Program-made: the position numbers and the translations under genes | Shown: positions 43,484-53,268 of the stretch, piece by piece | Layout of the letters: each line of letters starts with the position of its first letter | Numbering within the stretch: the first letter of the stretch is position 1 | Origin: Methylobacterium tardum | GTDB lineage: Bacteria; Pseudomonadota; Alphaproteobacteria; Rhizobiales; Beijerinckiaceae | Length of the DNA stretch: 64,000 nt | Direction of reading: 5' to 3' | NCBI RefSeq assembly: GCF_023546765.1 | Contig: NZ_CP097484.1 | Location: forward strand, 1,892,001-1,956,000 | Notes under the pieces: model-generated | The model's database searches: none | Told to the model about the DNA's origin: nothing | What the model saw: the letters and a program-made list of their open reading frames with translations, nothing else

Positions 43484-44464
43484 TCACAGCACCGTCACGG
43501 CTGGATCGGCCGCCGGGGCGACCGCCAGCGCATTGCGCAGGGGCAGCGCGAACGGGGCGGCTTCGATCTCGAACACGTCGCCGGGCCGGGCGGTGACGCC
43601 GTCGCTGAACGACAGGGTGGCGGTCCCGAAGAAGTGGACATGCACGTCGCCGGGCCGGCGGAACGGTGCGTATTTAAAGTGGTGCCGCTCCAAATTCGCG
43701 ATCGTGTGGGACATGTTCGCCTCCCCCGAGAGGAACGGCTTCTCCCAGAGCACGGTGCCGCCGCGCAGGATGCGGCTCACGCCGCGCACGTCCGGCGGCA
43801 GAGCGCCGAGCCACAGCTCCGGGCCGAGCGCGGCCGGGCGGAGCTTCGAATGCGCGAGCCACAGGTAGTTGCCGCGCTCCGTGACGTGGTCGGAGAACTC
43901 GTTGGCGAGGGCGAAGCCGAGGCGCACCGGCGTGCCGTCGGCGGCGATCAGGTAGATCCCGGCGATCTCCGGCTCCTCGCCGCCGTCGAGGGCGAAGGCC
44001 GGCGAGACCAGCGGCTCGCCGGAGGCGACCAGGCAGGAGCCGTCGCCCTTGTAGAACCATTCGGGCTGGACGCCCGTCTCTCCCGGCGCCGGCTTGCCGC
44101 CCTCGACGCCCATCCGGAACATGCGCATCGAGTCGGTCGGCGCCGGATCGGCCGCCGCGGCGCGGTGCATCTTGTCCCGGCCCTCCGCGGAGCCGAGATG
44201 CGTCAGGCCGGTGCCGCTGAGCAGCAGGTGCGCGGGATCCGCGTGGTCGATCGGCGGGAGCAGGTGCACGGCGTCGAGATCGACGGCCTCGCCCAGCCCG
44301 GCCCGGACCGCCGTCGCGGCCAGATCATTCCCGGCCGCCAGGGCCTTTCGCGCCAGCGCGAGGACGCTGTCGACGCCCAGAACCTGCCGGACCCGACCGT
44401 CGGCCAGCAGCGCGACGCCCCGCGTCCCGTCAGCGCGACGGAATTGTAGGAGTGATCGTCCCAT
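43484..44464 (-). CDS. AraD1/GguC family dehydratase (FAH superfamily)
   Basis: A fumarylacetoacetate hydrolase-fold enzyme of 326 residues matching GguC/AraD1, which dehydrates 2-keto-3-deoxy-pentonate to alpha-ketoglutarate semialdehyde in the oxidative arabinose/xylose pathway. Recognisable are LLSGTGLTHLGSAEGRDKMH, PEWFYKGDGSCLVASGEPLV, EEPEIAGIYLIAADGTPVRL, GFALANEFSDHVTERGNYLW and SFSDGVTARPGDVFEIEA, with acidic metal ligands in EEPE and NEFSD. It sits between the aldehyde dehydrogenase and the sugar dehydrogenase on one transcript. Confidence 0.88.
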   Translation of the reverse strand: MGRSLLQFRRADGTRGVALLADGRVRQVLGVDSVLALARKALAAGNDLAATAVRAGLGEAVDLDAVHLLPPIDHADPAHLLLSGTGLTHLGSAEGRDKMHRAAAADPAPTDSMRMFRMGVEGGKPAPGETGVQPEWFYKGDGSCLVASGEPLVSPAFALDGGEEPEIAGIYLIAADGTPVRLGFALANEFSDHVTERGNYLWLAHSKLRPAALGPELWLGALPPDVRGVSRILRGGTVLWEKPFLSGEANMSHTIANLERHHFKYAPFRRPGDVHVHFFGTATLSFSDGVTARPGDVFEIEAAPFALPLRNALAVAPAADPAVTVL

Positions 44465-44536
44465 GTTGCGTTCCTCCCGGGAGCGGCCGCAATGGGCGGC
44501 TCCGAAGACGCGCCTTCTGCGGGCGCGATGGCTTGG

Positions 44537-46144
44537 TCAGCTTCCAGGCGGCGGGTTGACGACGCCGTCGATCCGGCGGGCGAGGCGCCAGGTATTATCC
44601 GGGCGGAGGGGCGCCGGCAGGAGCGCGTCGGGCAGGTCCTGGTAGCAGACCGGGCGCAGGAACCGCTCGATCGCCAGGGTGCCGACCGAGGTGCTGCGGC
44701 TGTCCGACGTCGCCGGGAACGGGCCGCCATGCACCATCGCGGGGGCGACCTCCACGCCGGTGGGCCAGCCATTGGCGAGGATGCGGCCGGCCTTGCGCGC
44801 CAGCAGCGGCACCAGCCCGGCGGCGAGATGCTCGTCCGCGCGGTCGAGGTGCAGCGTCGCGGTGAGCTGCCCCCCGAGAGCCTCGATGACCCGGATGAGC
44901 TCCGCCATGTCGGCGGCCGCGACCAAGATCGCCGCGGGTCCGAACATCTCGTCGGCGAGCGCGGGGTCCGCGAGGAAGGTGCGCGCGTCCGTGCGCAGCA
45001 GGGCGGCGGGGGCGCCGCCCGGCCCGGCCGAGCCTCCGCGCGCCGCAACGGTCACGCCCGGGCGGGCCGCCATCGCGGCGACCGCGTGCTGGAAGCGGTC
45101 GCGGATGTCGGCGGTCAGCATCGTGTGCGGCACGCTCGCCCGGATCGCCGCTCCGGCCGCCTCCGCGAAGGCGTCGAGTTCGGGACCCGCGATCCCGATC
45201 AGCAGGCCCGGATTGGTGCAGAACTGGCCGGCGCCGAGCGTCAGCGACTGGACGAAGCCGGTCGCGAGGGCGGTCCCTCGGTCCCGCAGGGCGCCGGGCA
45301 GGAGCAGGACGGGATTGACCGCGCTCATCTCGGCATAGACCGGGATCGGCTCGGGACGGCCGGCCGCCACCCGCATCAGCGCGAGCCCGCCCCCGCGCGA
45401 CCCGGTGAAGCCCACGGCCTTGATCCGGGGGTCGGCGACCAGCGCGGCGCCGAGGGCATCCGATGGTCCCGGCAGGTAAGAGAACACGCCCGCATGCAGG
45501 CCCGCGGCGGCCAAAGCCGCGCGCAGGGCCCGCGCCACCAGCTCCCCGGTTCCGGGATGGGCGGGGTGACCCTTCACCACGACCGGGCAGCCGGCCGCCA
45601 GGGCCGAGGCGGTGTCGCCGCCCGCCACCGAGAAGGCGAGCGGGAAGTTGCTCGCTCCGAACACCGCCACCGGCCCGATCGCGACATGGCGCCGGCGCAG
45701 GTCCGGCCGCGGCAGCGGCTGTCGCACCGGCAGTGCCGGATCGATCGTCGCCCGCACCCATGCGCCCGACCGGACGAGATCCGCAAACAGGCGGAGCTGG
45801 CCGACCGTGCGGGCCCGCTCGCCCTCCAGGCGCGCGCGGGGCAGCCCAGTCTCGGCCATCGCCCGTTCGATGAGGAACGGGCCGAGATCGGCGATGCCCG
45901 CCGCCGCCGCTTCCAGGACCTGTGCGCGCGTCTCGGGATCGGTCTCCGAGAAGCTGGGGAACGCCGCGTCGGCGAGGGCGCAGGCCGCCTCGACCTCCCG
46001 TGTTCCGGCCACCGCGAATCGCGGTTCCAGTGCCGCCCCGGTCGCCGGATCGAACGCCTGGAAGGTCTCCTCGGTCGTCACCTCCGCGGCGCCGATCAGG
46101 GCGCTGCCCCGGATCGCTCCGGTCTCTGCAGCTTGTTTACTCAT
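44537..46144 (-). CDS. Alpha-ketoglutaric semialdehyde dehydrogenase (aldehyde dehydrogenase, NADP+)
   Basis: Oxidises 2,5-dioxopentanoate to 2-oxoglutarate, the last step of the Weimberg-type pathway. The 535-residue protein is of the longer KGSADH-III-like type: GPVAVFGASNFPLAFSVAGG, VVVKGHPAHPGTGELVARAL, KAVGFTGSRGGGLAL, IPVYAEMSAVNPVLLLPGAL (general-base Glu) and TLGAGQFCTNPGLLIG (catalytic Cys near 317). No ribosome site precedes the ATG and a candidate operator covers it, so the mRNA may be leaderless or nearly so. Divergent from the GntR regulator. Confidence 0.9.
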   Translation of the reverse strand: MSKQAAETGAIRGSALIGAAEVTTEETFQAFDPATGAALEPRFAVAGTREVEAACALADAAFPSFSETDPETRAQVLEAAAAGIADLGPFLIERAMAETGLPRARLEGERARTVGQLRLFADLVRSGAWVRATIDPALPVRQPLPRPDLRRRHVAIGPVAVFGASNFPLAFSVAGGDTASALAAGCPVVVKGHPAHPGTGELVARALRAALAAAGLHAGVFSYLPGPSDALGAALVADPRIKAVGFTGSRGGGLALMRVAAGRPEPIPVYAEMSAVNPVLLLPGALRDRGTALATGFVQSLTLGAGQFCTNPGLLIGIAGPELDAFAEAAGAAIRASVPHTMLTADIRDRFQHAVAAMAARPGVTVAARGGSAGPGGAPAALLRTDARTFLADPALADEMFGPAAILVAAADMAELIRVIEALGGQLTATLHLDRADEHLAAGLVPLLARKAGRILANGWPTGVEVAPAMVHGGPFPATSDSRSTSVGTLAIERFLRPVCYQDLPDALLPAPLRPDNTWRLARRIDGVVNPPPGS

Positions 46145-46154
46145 ACAATTAAAC
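46138..46154. promoter_or_regulatory. Candidate GntR operator, copy 1
   Basis: TACTCATACAATTAAAC in the GntR/aldehyde dehydrogenase divergent region, overlapping the dehydrogenase start codon. Thirteen of 17 positions match the sequence at 50417-50433 in the mutarotase/permease divergent region. Both flank genes of the same pathway, so a shared regulator site is inferred. Confidence 0.45.
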
Positions 46155-46289
46155 TAGGTCAGTTTGCTCTGCGCCGCAAGCGCCACGACCTGCCCGCCCA
46201 GGGGGTGTCGCCGCTTGCGCTCCTACAACTTCCAAGTACGATCGCGGCGATCCTGCCCCGGACCGGTGGCTCGGACCGGAGGTGACGTG

Positions 46290-47030
46290 GTGAGGCAGGG
46301 TCGCGGTCTGGAGGATATCAAGCTTCCGCTTGCCTCAGGCTCGCGTCGCATCCACGGATCGGTCGCCCGGGATCTGGGCGTCGCGATCCTGGGCGGCCGC
46401 TACGCGCCCGGCGACGTGCTGCCGGGCGAGATCGAGTTCTCGGAACAGCTGAACGTGTCGCGCACCGCGTATCGCGAGGCGATTCGCATCCTGAGCGCCA
46501 AAGGTCTTGTCGAGAGCCGACCGCGCACCGGGACGCGGGTCAGCCAGCGGAGCCGGTGGAACCTGCTCGACCCGGATATCCTGGCCTGGGCCTTTGAGGC
46601 GGAGCCGAGCGAGACTTTCATCCGCGACCTGTTCGAGCTGCGGATGATCGTCGAGCCGGCCGCGGCCGCGCTGGCGGCTGAGCGGCGCTCGAGCCTCGAC
46701 GTCGCCCGGATGGGCCACGCCCTCGAGGAGATGGGTCGCCACGGCCTCGCCACCGAAGCCGGGCGGGCCGCCGACCAAGCCTTTCACGACCTGATCCTGG
46801 AGGCCGCCCGCAATGGCCCCCTGATGGCCCTGTCGAGCTCCATCGCGGCCGCGGTCACCTGGACGACGATCTTCAAGTATCGGCGCCAGGTCCTACCGCG
46901 AGATCCGATGCCCGATCACCGGGCCCTCTACGAGGCGATCGTGTCGGGCGACCCGGCCGCCGCCCGCGCGACGATGACCGAGCTGATCCGCCTCGCCCTC
47001 TCCGACACCGAGATGGCGCTGCGGCCCTGA
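46290..47030 (+). CDS. GntR-family regulator, FadR/FCD subfamily
   Basis: A 246-residue transcription regulator. The winged helix is at about 20-85 ([55 protein letters not shown]) and the FCD ligand-binding helical domain at about 105-230 with metal-type ligands in [33 protein letters not shown] and [18 protein letters not shown] at 46290 seven bases after a GGAGG site is preferred over GTG 46287. Most FCD regulators are repressors released by sugar acids; a pentonate or keto-deoxy acid is the likely effector here. Confidence 0.88.
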   Translation: MRQGRGLEDIKLPLASGSRRIHGSVARDLGVAILGGRYAPGDVLPGEIEFSEQLNVSRTAYREAIRILSAKGLVESRPRTGTRVSQRSRWNLLDPDILAWAFEAEPSETFIRDLFELRMIVEPAAAALAAERRSSLDVARMGHALEEMGRHGLATEAGRAADQAFHDLILEAARNGPLMALSSSIAAAVTWTTIFKYRRQVLPRDPMPDHRALYEAIVSGDPAAARATMTELIRLALSDTEMALRP

Positions 47031-47380
47031 GGGGCCGGGTTTCCGCGGGCTTGCCCTGCGGCGGGTGATCAGGACGGAGCTCGGATGCGTCCGGCGGGTG
47101 AATCCGGGCAGCAGGCTCCGCCCCGAACCCTTCCAAGTGTTCGACCCAGCGCGTGCCGCGACCCGGCGCCGCCAGGTTCCTGCGGGCGGCGGTTCCGTCA
47201 CCACCCAGTCATTCCGGGGCCGCGCAGCGGAGCCCGGAACCCAGAATCGCAGGTCGAGCCGGGATCTGCGCTGTTGGCGGCTCTGGATTCCGGGCTCGCC
47301 TGCGGCGCCCCGGAACGCTGAGGCGGAAGTCGAACCCGCAGGGCGATCCTGAACCCAGCCGGGTCCGGGATCGCCGCGTC
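47031..47380. other. Intergenic region between GntR gene and dehydratase gene
   Basis: 350 bases between convergent genes. It contains the palindromic repeat at 47210-47317; the remainder shows no gene, and frames across it lack homology. Confidence 0.5.
47210..47317. repeat. Palindromic intergenic repeat, long arms
   Basis: Arms 47210-47245 and 47282-47317 (about 36 bases each) are near-perfect reverse complements, with CATTCCGGGGC and GAGCCCGGAA cores, enclosing a 36-base centre. This is the typical form of dispersed CCGGGG-rich palindromes in Methylobacterium and may fold in the 3' region of both flanking transcripts. Confidence 0.6.
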
Positions 47381-49181
47381 TCAGTGGTTGTCGCGCGGCA
47401 GGCCGCTGGTCTGGGCGATCCGCTGAAAGTGCTCGGCGCCCTCCAGGATCGCGCCGGTATGCATCTGCCCGACGGCGGCGCGCTGCATCGCCTGCCAGGG
47501 GGTCTGCGAGGCCGGATAAGCGTAGCCGCCGGCCTCCTCCAGGGCGCGGCGGCGGCGGGCAATCTCGTCGGCATCGACCAGCATGTCGGCGGTGCCGCGG
47601 CGCAGATCGACCCGCACGCGGTCGCCGGTGCGCAGCAGGGCGAGGCCGCCGCCCGCCGCCGCCTCCGGTGAGGCGTTGAGGATCGACGGCGAGGCCGAGG
47701 TGCCGGACTGGCGCCCGTCGCCGAGGCACGGCAGCGCATGCACGCCGGCCCGGATCAGCTGCGCGGGCGGGCGCATGTTCACCACCTCGGCCGCTCCGGG
47801 ATAGCCCACCGGCCCAGCCCCGCGCATCACCAAGAGGGTCTCCTCGGTGATCCCGAGGCCCGGATCGTCCGATCCGGGCGTGGTAATCCTCCGGCCCGTC
47901 GAACACCACGACGGGACCCTCGAACGCGTCGGGATCCTCAGGGTTCGAGAGGTAGCGGGCGCGGAATTCCGGGCCGATCACGCTGGTCTTCATCACCGCG
48001 GCCTCGAACAGGTTGCCGCGCAGGACCAGGAACCCGGCCGCCTCCTTGAGGGGCCGGTCGATCGGCCGGATCACGTCCTCGTCCTCGATCACGGCGCCGC
48101 GGCAATTCTCGCCGATGGAGCGCCCGTTCACCGTGCGCGCGTTCTCGCAGATCAGCCCGCGGCTCATCAGCTGCGCCACGACGGCCGGGAGGCTGCCGGC
48201 GCGGTAGTAATCCTCGCCGAGATAGGCGCCGGCCGGCTGCAGGTTCACCAGGAGCGGCACGTCGAGCCCGTAGGTCTGCCAGTCGGCGATATCGAGCTCG
48301 ACCCCCATGTGCCGGGCGAGTGCCGCGAGATGGATCGGCGCGTTGGTCGAGCCGCCGATCGCCGAGTTGACCACGATGGCGTTGAGGAAGGCGTCACGGG
48401 TCAGGATGTCGGAGGGTTTCAGATCCTCCGCCACCATGGCGACGATGCGCTTGCCGGTCTCGTAGGCGACCTCCTGCCGGTCGCGGTAAGGCGCCGGGAT
48501 CGCCGCCGAGCCGGGCAGCATCATGCCGAGCGCCTCGGCCAGGGTGTTCATCGTGGTGGCGGTCCCCATCGTGTTGCAGAAGCCGGTCGAGGGCGCCGAC
48601 GAGGTCACGAGCTTGATGAAGCCGTCCTGGTCGATCTCGCCCGCCGCCAGCATCTCGCGGGCCTTCCAGACGATCGTGCCGGAGCCCGTGCGCTGGCCCT
48701 TGAACCAGCCGTTGAGCATCGGCCCCACCGACAGGGCGATGGCCGGGATGTTCACGGTGGCGGCCGCCATCAGGCAGGCCGGGGTGGTCTTGTCGCAGCC
48801 CGTGGTCAGCACGACCCCGTCGAGCGGGTAGCCGTAGAGCAGCTCCACGAGACCGAGATAGGCGAGGTTGCGGTCGAGCCCGGCGGTCGGCCGCTTGCCG
48901 GTCTCCTGGATCGGGTGGACGGGGAATTCGAGGGCGATCCCGCCCGCCTCGCGGATCCCCTCGCGGATCCGCTCCGCGAGGACGAGATGGTGGCGATTGC
49001 ACGGGGACAGGTCCGAGCCGGTCTGGGCGATGCCGATGATCGGCTTGCCCGAGCGCAGCTCCTCCAGGCTGAGGCCGAAGTTCAGGTAGCGCTCGAGGTA
49101 GAGCGCCGTCATGTCGATATTGTCGGGGTTATCGAACCAGGCGCGCGAGCGCAGGGGCCGTGCAATCGGTCGGTCGGTCAT
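47381..49181 (-). pseudogene. IlvD/Edd family sugar-acid dehydratase (xylonate/arabinonate type), frameshifted
   Basis: A [Fe-S] dehydratase turning pentonate into 2-keto-3-deoxypentonate. It resembles Caulobacter D-xylonate dehydratase through [80 protein letters not shown] and, in the second frame, [37 protein letters not shown] and the end LPRDNH. The frame breaks near 47869 within YHARI-DDPGLGI; removing one base of a GG (CC on plus) restores 599 residues, close to the ~595 of XylD. All three cluster/metal Cys are present. The ATG overlaps the galM stop. Probably a sequencing indel, since this is the only dehydratase of the island. Confidence 0.85.
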
Positions 49182-50329
49182 TTGTGGGTCCGGTGGGCGG
49201 GGCTGGTCGAGAAGCGGTAGGTGATGACGTTCCGGTAGGTCTTGCCGGGATCCAGCCGGGCCGAGCCGAAGGCCGGCTGGTTCGGCGTGTCGGGGAACAG
49301 CTCCGGCTCCAGCGCCAGGGCGTCCGACTGCCGGTAGGCGAGGCCGGATTTACCCACCACGGTCGCGTTGAGGAAGTTGCCGGCGTAGAACTGCACGCCC
49401 GGCTGGTTGCTCGAGACGTCGAGAACGCGGCCCGAATCCGGATCCTCGACCCGTGCCACGAGGTGCGGCTCGGCCGTGGGCGCGTCCGTCACGACCCAGT
49501 TGTGGTCGTAGCCGCGCCCGCGCACGATCTGGACGTCCCGCCCGTCGCGGATGCGCGCGCCGATCACCGTGGGCGTGCGGAAATCGAAGGGCGTGCCCGC
49601 CACCGGCAGGTGCTCGCCGGTCGGGATCAGGGTGGCGTCGACCGGCGTGAAGCGCGCGGCCGGGATGGTCAGGACATTGTTCAGAATCGAGCGGCCCGAC
49701 CCCTCGCCCGCGAGGTTGAAGAAGCTGTGGTTGGTCAGGTTGACGATCGTCGGCTTGTCGGTCGTGGCCTCGTAGGTCACCGAGAGGGTATCGCTCGCCT
49801 CCAGCGTGTAGGTGGCGGTCGCCGTCAGCGTGCCCGGATAGCCCTCCTCGCCGTCCGGGCTGACGTAGCGCAGGGTCACCGACGGGGCCGCGCCGCCCTT
49901 GACCGCGGTGATCGTCCAGAGCCGCTTGTCGAAGCCCGCGCTGCCGCCGTGCAGGGCGTTGGGTCCGTCGTTGGTGGCCAGCGCGTAGGTCTGGCCGTCG
50001 AGGGTGAAGCGCCCGGCGCGGATCCGGTTGGCGTAGCGCCCGACGCTCACGCCGAAATAGCTGCCCTTGTTCAGGTAGCTGGCGAGGTCGCTGTAGCCGA
50101 GCACGACGTCGGCCGCCTTGCCGGTCCGGTCCGGCACCTCAAGGGTCCGCAGCAGCGCCCCCCAGGACAGGATGCGCGCGGTGACGCCCTTGCCGTTGGT
50201 CAGGGTCACCTCCTCGACGGTGCGGCCGTCCGGCAGGGTGCCGAACACCGTCCGGGCCGGCTCGGCCGCCTGGGCCAGAGCCGGAAGTCCCGCGCAGGCG
50301 CAGAGCGCCACCGTTCCCAAGCCACGCAT
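49178..50329 (-). CDS. galM: Aldose 1-epimerase (galactose mutarotase), exported
   Basis: Interconverts anomers of galactose/arabinose-type sugars ahead of the anomer-specific dehydrogenase. The 383-residue protein has a signal peptide ([20 protein letters not shown]) so it acts in the periplasm. GalM motifs: [46 protein letters not shown] (catalytic His), [10 protein letters not shown] (second His), and FYAGNFL with [11 protein letters not shown] (catalytic Glu). It is first in a transcript with the dehydratase (four-base overlap) and divergent from the permease. Confidence 0.9.
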   Translation of the reverse strand: MRGLGTVALCACAGLPALAQAAEPARTVFGTLPDGRTVEEVTLTNGKGVTARILSWGALLRTLEVPDRTGKAADVVLGYSDLASYLNKGSYFGVSVGRYANRIRAGRFTLDGQTYALATNDGPNALHGGSAGFDKRLWTITAVKGGAAPSVTLRYVSPDGEEGYPGTLTATATYTLEASDTLSVTYEATTDKPTIVNLTNHSFFNLAGEGSGRSILNNVLTIPAARFTPVDATLIPTGEHLPVAGTPFDFRTPTVIGARIRDGRDVQIVRGRGYDHNWVVTDAPTAEPHLVARVEDPDSGRVLDVSSNQPGVQFYAGNFLNATVVGKSGLAYRQSDALALEPELFPDTPNQPAFGSARLDPGKTYRNVITYRFSTSPAHRTHK

Positions 50330-50416
50330 GGATCCCCCCTGTGTCGTGCTCCGTCCTGCCGGTCCTGCACCGACGCGTGACGGGCGGCCGCGGTTGACGT
50401 CCGCGGCCCCGATATA

Positions 50417-50433
50417 TACTCAGACAAATGAAA
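50417..50433. promoter_or_regulatory. Candidate GntR operator, copy 2
   Basis: TACTCAGACAAATGAAA in the 155-base divergent region between galM and the sugar permease. Matches the 46138 copy at 13 of 17 positions. It lies in an AT-rich stretch (ATATATAC) that also looks like a -10 region. Confidence 0.45.
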
Positions 50434-50484
50434 TCTACAACACGGTGCCCCGGCAAGGCGGCCCGATCGGAGAGGAAAGGCCCG

Positions 50485-51813
50485 ATGGCAGGACCAATCG
50501 CGCGCGTCGATCTGTCCGCCGCCCGGACGGCTGCGGCGGTCGCGCGCGACCGGGGCGGCTACGGCGCGGCCCTGTCGCTGCTGGCGAGCCTGTTCTTCAT
50601 GTGGGGCTTCATCACGGTCATCAACAACACGCTGCTGCCGCACCTGCGCAGCGTGTTCGACCTCGACTACACGCAGACCACGCTGATCGAGTCGGTCTGG
50701 TTCATCGCCTATTTCGTGGCCTCGATCCCGGCGGCGAAGCTGATCGCCCGCGTCGGCTACAAGCGCGCCCTGGTGACGGGCCTCGGCATCATGGCGCTCG
50801 GCACGCTCGGGATGGTCCTGGCGTCCCACCAGGTCTCCTACGCGATCACGCTCACCGCCCTGTTCGTGATCGCCAGCGGCATCACCCTGCTGCAGGTCGC
50901 CGCCAACCCCTACGTGGCGGTGGTCGGCCCGAGCGAGAGCGCCCCGGCGCGGCTCAACCTCGTGCAGGCGTTCAACTCCCTCGGGACCACCCTGGCGCCG
51001 CTGTTCGGCGGCTACCTGATCCTGGGCCGCTCCGCCTCCGGCAACGCCGCTGCCGGGACCGTGCTCACCCCCGCCGAGCGCCTGGCCGACGCGCAGTCGG
51101 TGCAGCTCCCCTACCTGATCGTGGCGGCGATCCTGGTGATGCTTGCCGTGGTGATCGCCCGGTTCCCGCTGCCCGCGATGGGCGGAGCGGACAGTGCCGC
51201 CGTGCCGGCCGCCAAGGCCGAGCGCGCCGGCCTGTCGCTCTGGCGCCACCGCAACCTCGTCCTCGGCGTGCCGGCGATCTTCATCTACCTGATCGCCGAG
51301 ATCGGGGTCTCGAACCTGTTCATCAACTTCGTGGCGCAGCCCGAGATCGGCGACCTGACGCACGCCCAGGCCGCGCGCTACCTGTTCCTGCTCTGGGGTG
51401 GGATGATGGTCGGCCGTTTCGTCGGCAGCTATCTGATGCAGCGCCGGACGGCCGAGGCCGTGCTGGCCGGCGCGGCCATCGGCGCCTGCGCGGTGATGCT
51501 GGTCGCGGCCTTCGCCGCGGGCCCTGTGGCGATGTGGGCGCTGATCTCGGTCGGGCTGTTCCACGCGATCATGTTCCCGACGATCTTCACCCTCGGAATC
51601 CGCGGGCTCGGGCCGCTGACCGAGGCGGGATCGGGTCTGCTGATCATGGCGATCGCCGGCGGCTCGCTGGTGGTGGTGCAGGGCTGGGCCGCGGACCGGT
51701 TCGGATTGCAGCACGCCTTCCTGATCACGGCGGCCTGCGAGCTCTACGTCCTGTTCTACGCGCTCTGGGGCTGCCGGCCGGGCGTCTCCGGCTGCCGGTC
51801 CGAGGGCGCCTGA
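50485..51813 (+). CDS. Sugar MFS transporter, FucP (fucose/proton symporter) family
   Basis: An inner-membrane proton-sugar symporter of 442 residues with 12 predicted helices. FucP-family markers are LFFMWGFITVINNTLLPHL (near 35-53), SVWFIAYFVASIPAAKLIAR, LLQVAANPYVAVVGP, LNLVQAFNSLGTTLAPLFGG and FPTIFTLGIRGLGPLTEAGS. The ATG at 50485 has a strong GGAGAGGAAAGG site; an earlier ATG at 50428 lies inside the candidate operator. It would take up L-arabinose, D-galactose or a similar sugar for the island, followed by a lactonase gene 27 bases downstream. Confidence 0.9.
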   Translation: MAGPIARVDLSAARTAAAVARDRGGYGAALSLLASLFFMWGFITVINNTLLPHLRSVFDLDYTQTTLIESVWFIAYFVASIPAAKLIARVGYKRALVTGLGIMALGTLGMVLASHQVSYAITLTALFVIASGITLLQVAANPYVAVVGPSESAPARLNLVQAFNSLGTTLAPLFGGYLILGRSASGNAAAGTVLTPAERLADAQSVQLPYLIVAAILVMLAVVIARFPLPAMGGADSAAVPAAKAERAGLSLWRHRNLVLGVPAIFIYLIAEIGVSNLFINFVAQPEIGDLTHAQAARYLFLLWGGMMVGRFVGSYLMQRRTAEAVLAGAAIGACAVMLVAAFAAGPVAMWALISVGLFHAIMFPTIFTLGIRGLGPLTEAGSGLLIMAIAGGSLVVVQGWAADRFGLQHAFLITAACELYVLFYALWGCRPGVSGCRSEGA

Positions 51814-51840
51814 TCGGCGATCGGACCAGAGAGGGGGACC

Positions 51841-52703
51841 ATGGACCCGCAGATCCGCATCGTCGCCCGGGCCGAGCGCGACCGGCTCGGGGAGGGACCC
51901 GTCTGGGTGCCGGAGCGGGAGCGCCTCTTCTGGGTCGACATCGCGGCGCCGGCCCTGCGCTGGCTCGACCTCGCGAGCGGCGCGGTGGGCACCCGCCCCT
52001 TTCCGGAGCCGCTGGGCTGGATCATCCCCCGGGCCGGCCGGCGGGATTTCATCGTCGGCCTGAAGAGCGGATTTGCGGTCTTCGACCTCGAGGCCGACCG
52101 GCTGACCCCGATCGGCGATCCCGAGCCCGAATATCCGGACAACCGCCTGAACGACGCCAAGGTCGATGTCGCCGGCCGGATCTGGGCGGGGAGCATGCAT
52201 GAGGCCGAGACCGCGGTCTCGGGCGCCCTGCACCGGCTCGACCCCGACTTGACCTGCGGCGGATGGACGGCGCGTACGGCGTGGCCAACGGCCCGACCTT
52301 CAGCCTCGACGGCCGGATCCTCTATCACAGCGACAGCGCCGCCCGGACGGTCTACGCCCTGGACCTCGCCGGGGACGGCACGCTGTCCGGCAAGCGGGCC
52401 TTCCTGCGCTTTCCGGACGCGTGGGGCTGGCCCGACGGAATGACCACGGATGCGGAGGGCTGCCTCTGGATCGCCCATTGGGGCGGCGCCCGGATCAGCC
52501 GCCTGGATCCGGAGGGGCGCCTGATGCGCGCGATCGCCCTCCCCGCCCCCAACATCACGAGCTGCGCCTTCGCGGGCGCGGACCTGAACCGCCTGTTCGT
52601 CACCTCGGCGTCGCGGGGTGCCGAGCACGTGCCGGAGGCCGGGGCCCTGTTCGAGCTCGATGTCGGCGTCAGAGGCCTGCCGCCCCGCGCCTTCGGCGGC
52701 TGA
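51841..52703 (+). pseudogene. SMP-30/gluconolaconase family sugar lactonase, frameshifted
   Basis: Predicted to open the pentonolactone made by the sugar dehydrogenase. N-terminal half: LGEGPVWVPERERLFWVDIA, DFIVGLKSGFAVFDLEADR, YPDNRLNDAKVDVAGRIWAG, ALHRLDPDLTC. The second half continues one frame over from about 52258: MDGAYGVANGPTFSLDGRIL, YHSDSAARTVYALDL, DGMTTDAEGCLWIAHWGGAR and FVTSASRG. Adding one base in the GGCGG stretch (52257-52262) gives 287 residues, the normal family length, with all three metal ligands. Same strand as the permease, 27 bases apart. Likely a sequencing deletion. Confidence 0.85.
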
Positions 52704-53268
52704 GGCGGTTCCCGCCCGGAACGCGCGGCCCGGTCGTCATGAGCCCGCAGCGCGCGGAGGCGGCAGCGTGCCCGTGCCCTTCGGCCGGCAGCCAAGACTG
52801 GTATGTGAGTCCCATGCTCCGCCTGCGAGGGGATCCCGGCCTGATCCTGCGCGTGCGGCGGCACCGTCTTGCGCCGTGCGGTGGCGTCGTTGAGGGCGCC
52901 TCTACGTCCGGATTGCTCCGCGAGATCTCGATTCCGCCGCACACGAAATAGACGTGCGACATGAATATATTCCTGTCAAATCTCACTGGCCGGTTCATTT
53001 GAACCAACGAGGACGTATCTGCCAGTGCTGCTTCGAAGTTCTCGGCTTGTTGTCGGTCTAGGAAGGTTCAAGCCGGCGACCAGATGGGACCGATTGTCTC
53101 CTGAAGATTTTTCCATTTCAATGAGGAATAGCCCATATTTTCCGTGAGCTTAGCATTAAAAACCGGATTTTCGGCGCTTGGACGCAGAATTTAACCTGAG
53201 TTGTTTCTTCGGGATCGGATTCCCGATCTACATAGCTTTAAGTCCTTGCAGGGGAGTTTCCACGCCTC
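52704..53268. promoter_or_regulatory. Long AT-richer leader region before the glycan operon
   Basis: 565 bases. The left ~250 are GC-rich without a credible gene; from about 52960 to 53250 the GC content drops markedly and no frame is coding. A short perfect inverted repeat GATCGG-ATTC-CCGATC at 53213-53228 lies about 40 bases before the first start codon and could be an operator. The promoter of the downstream operon must be in this segment. Confidence 0.45.
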
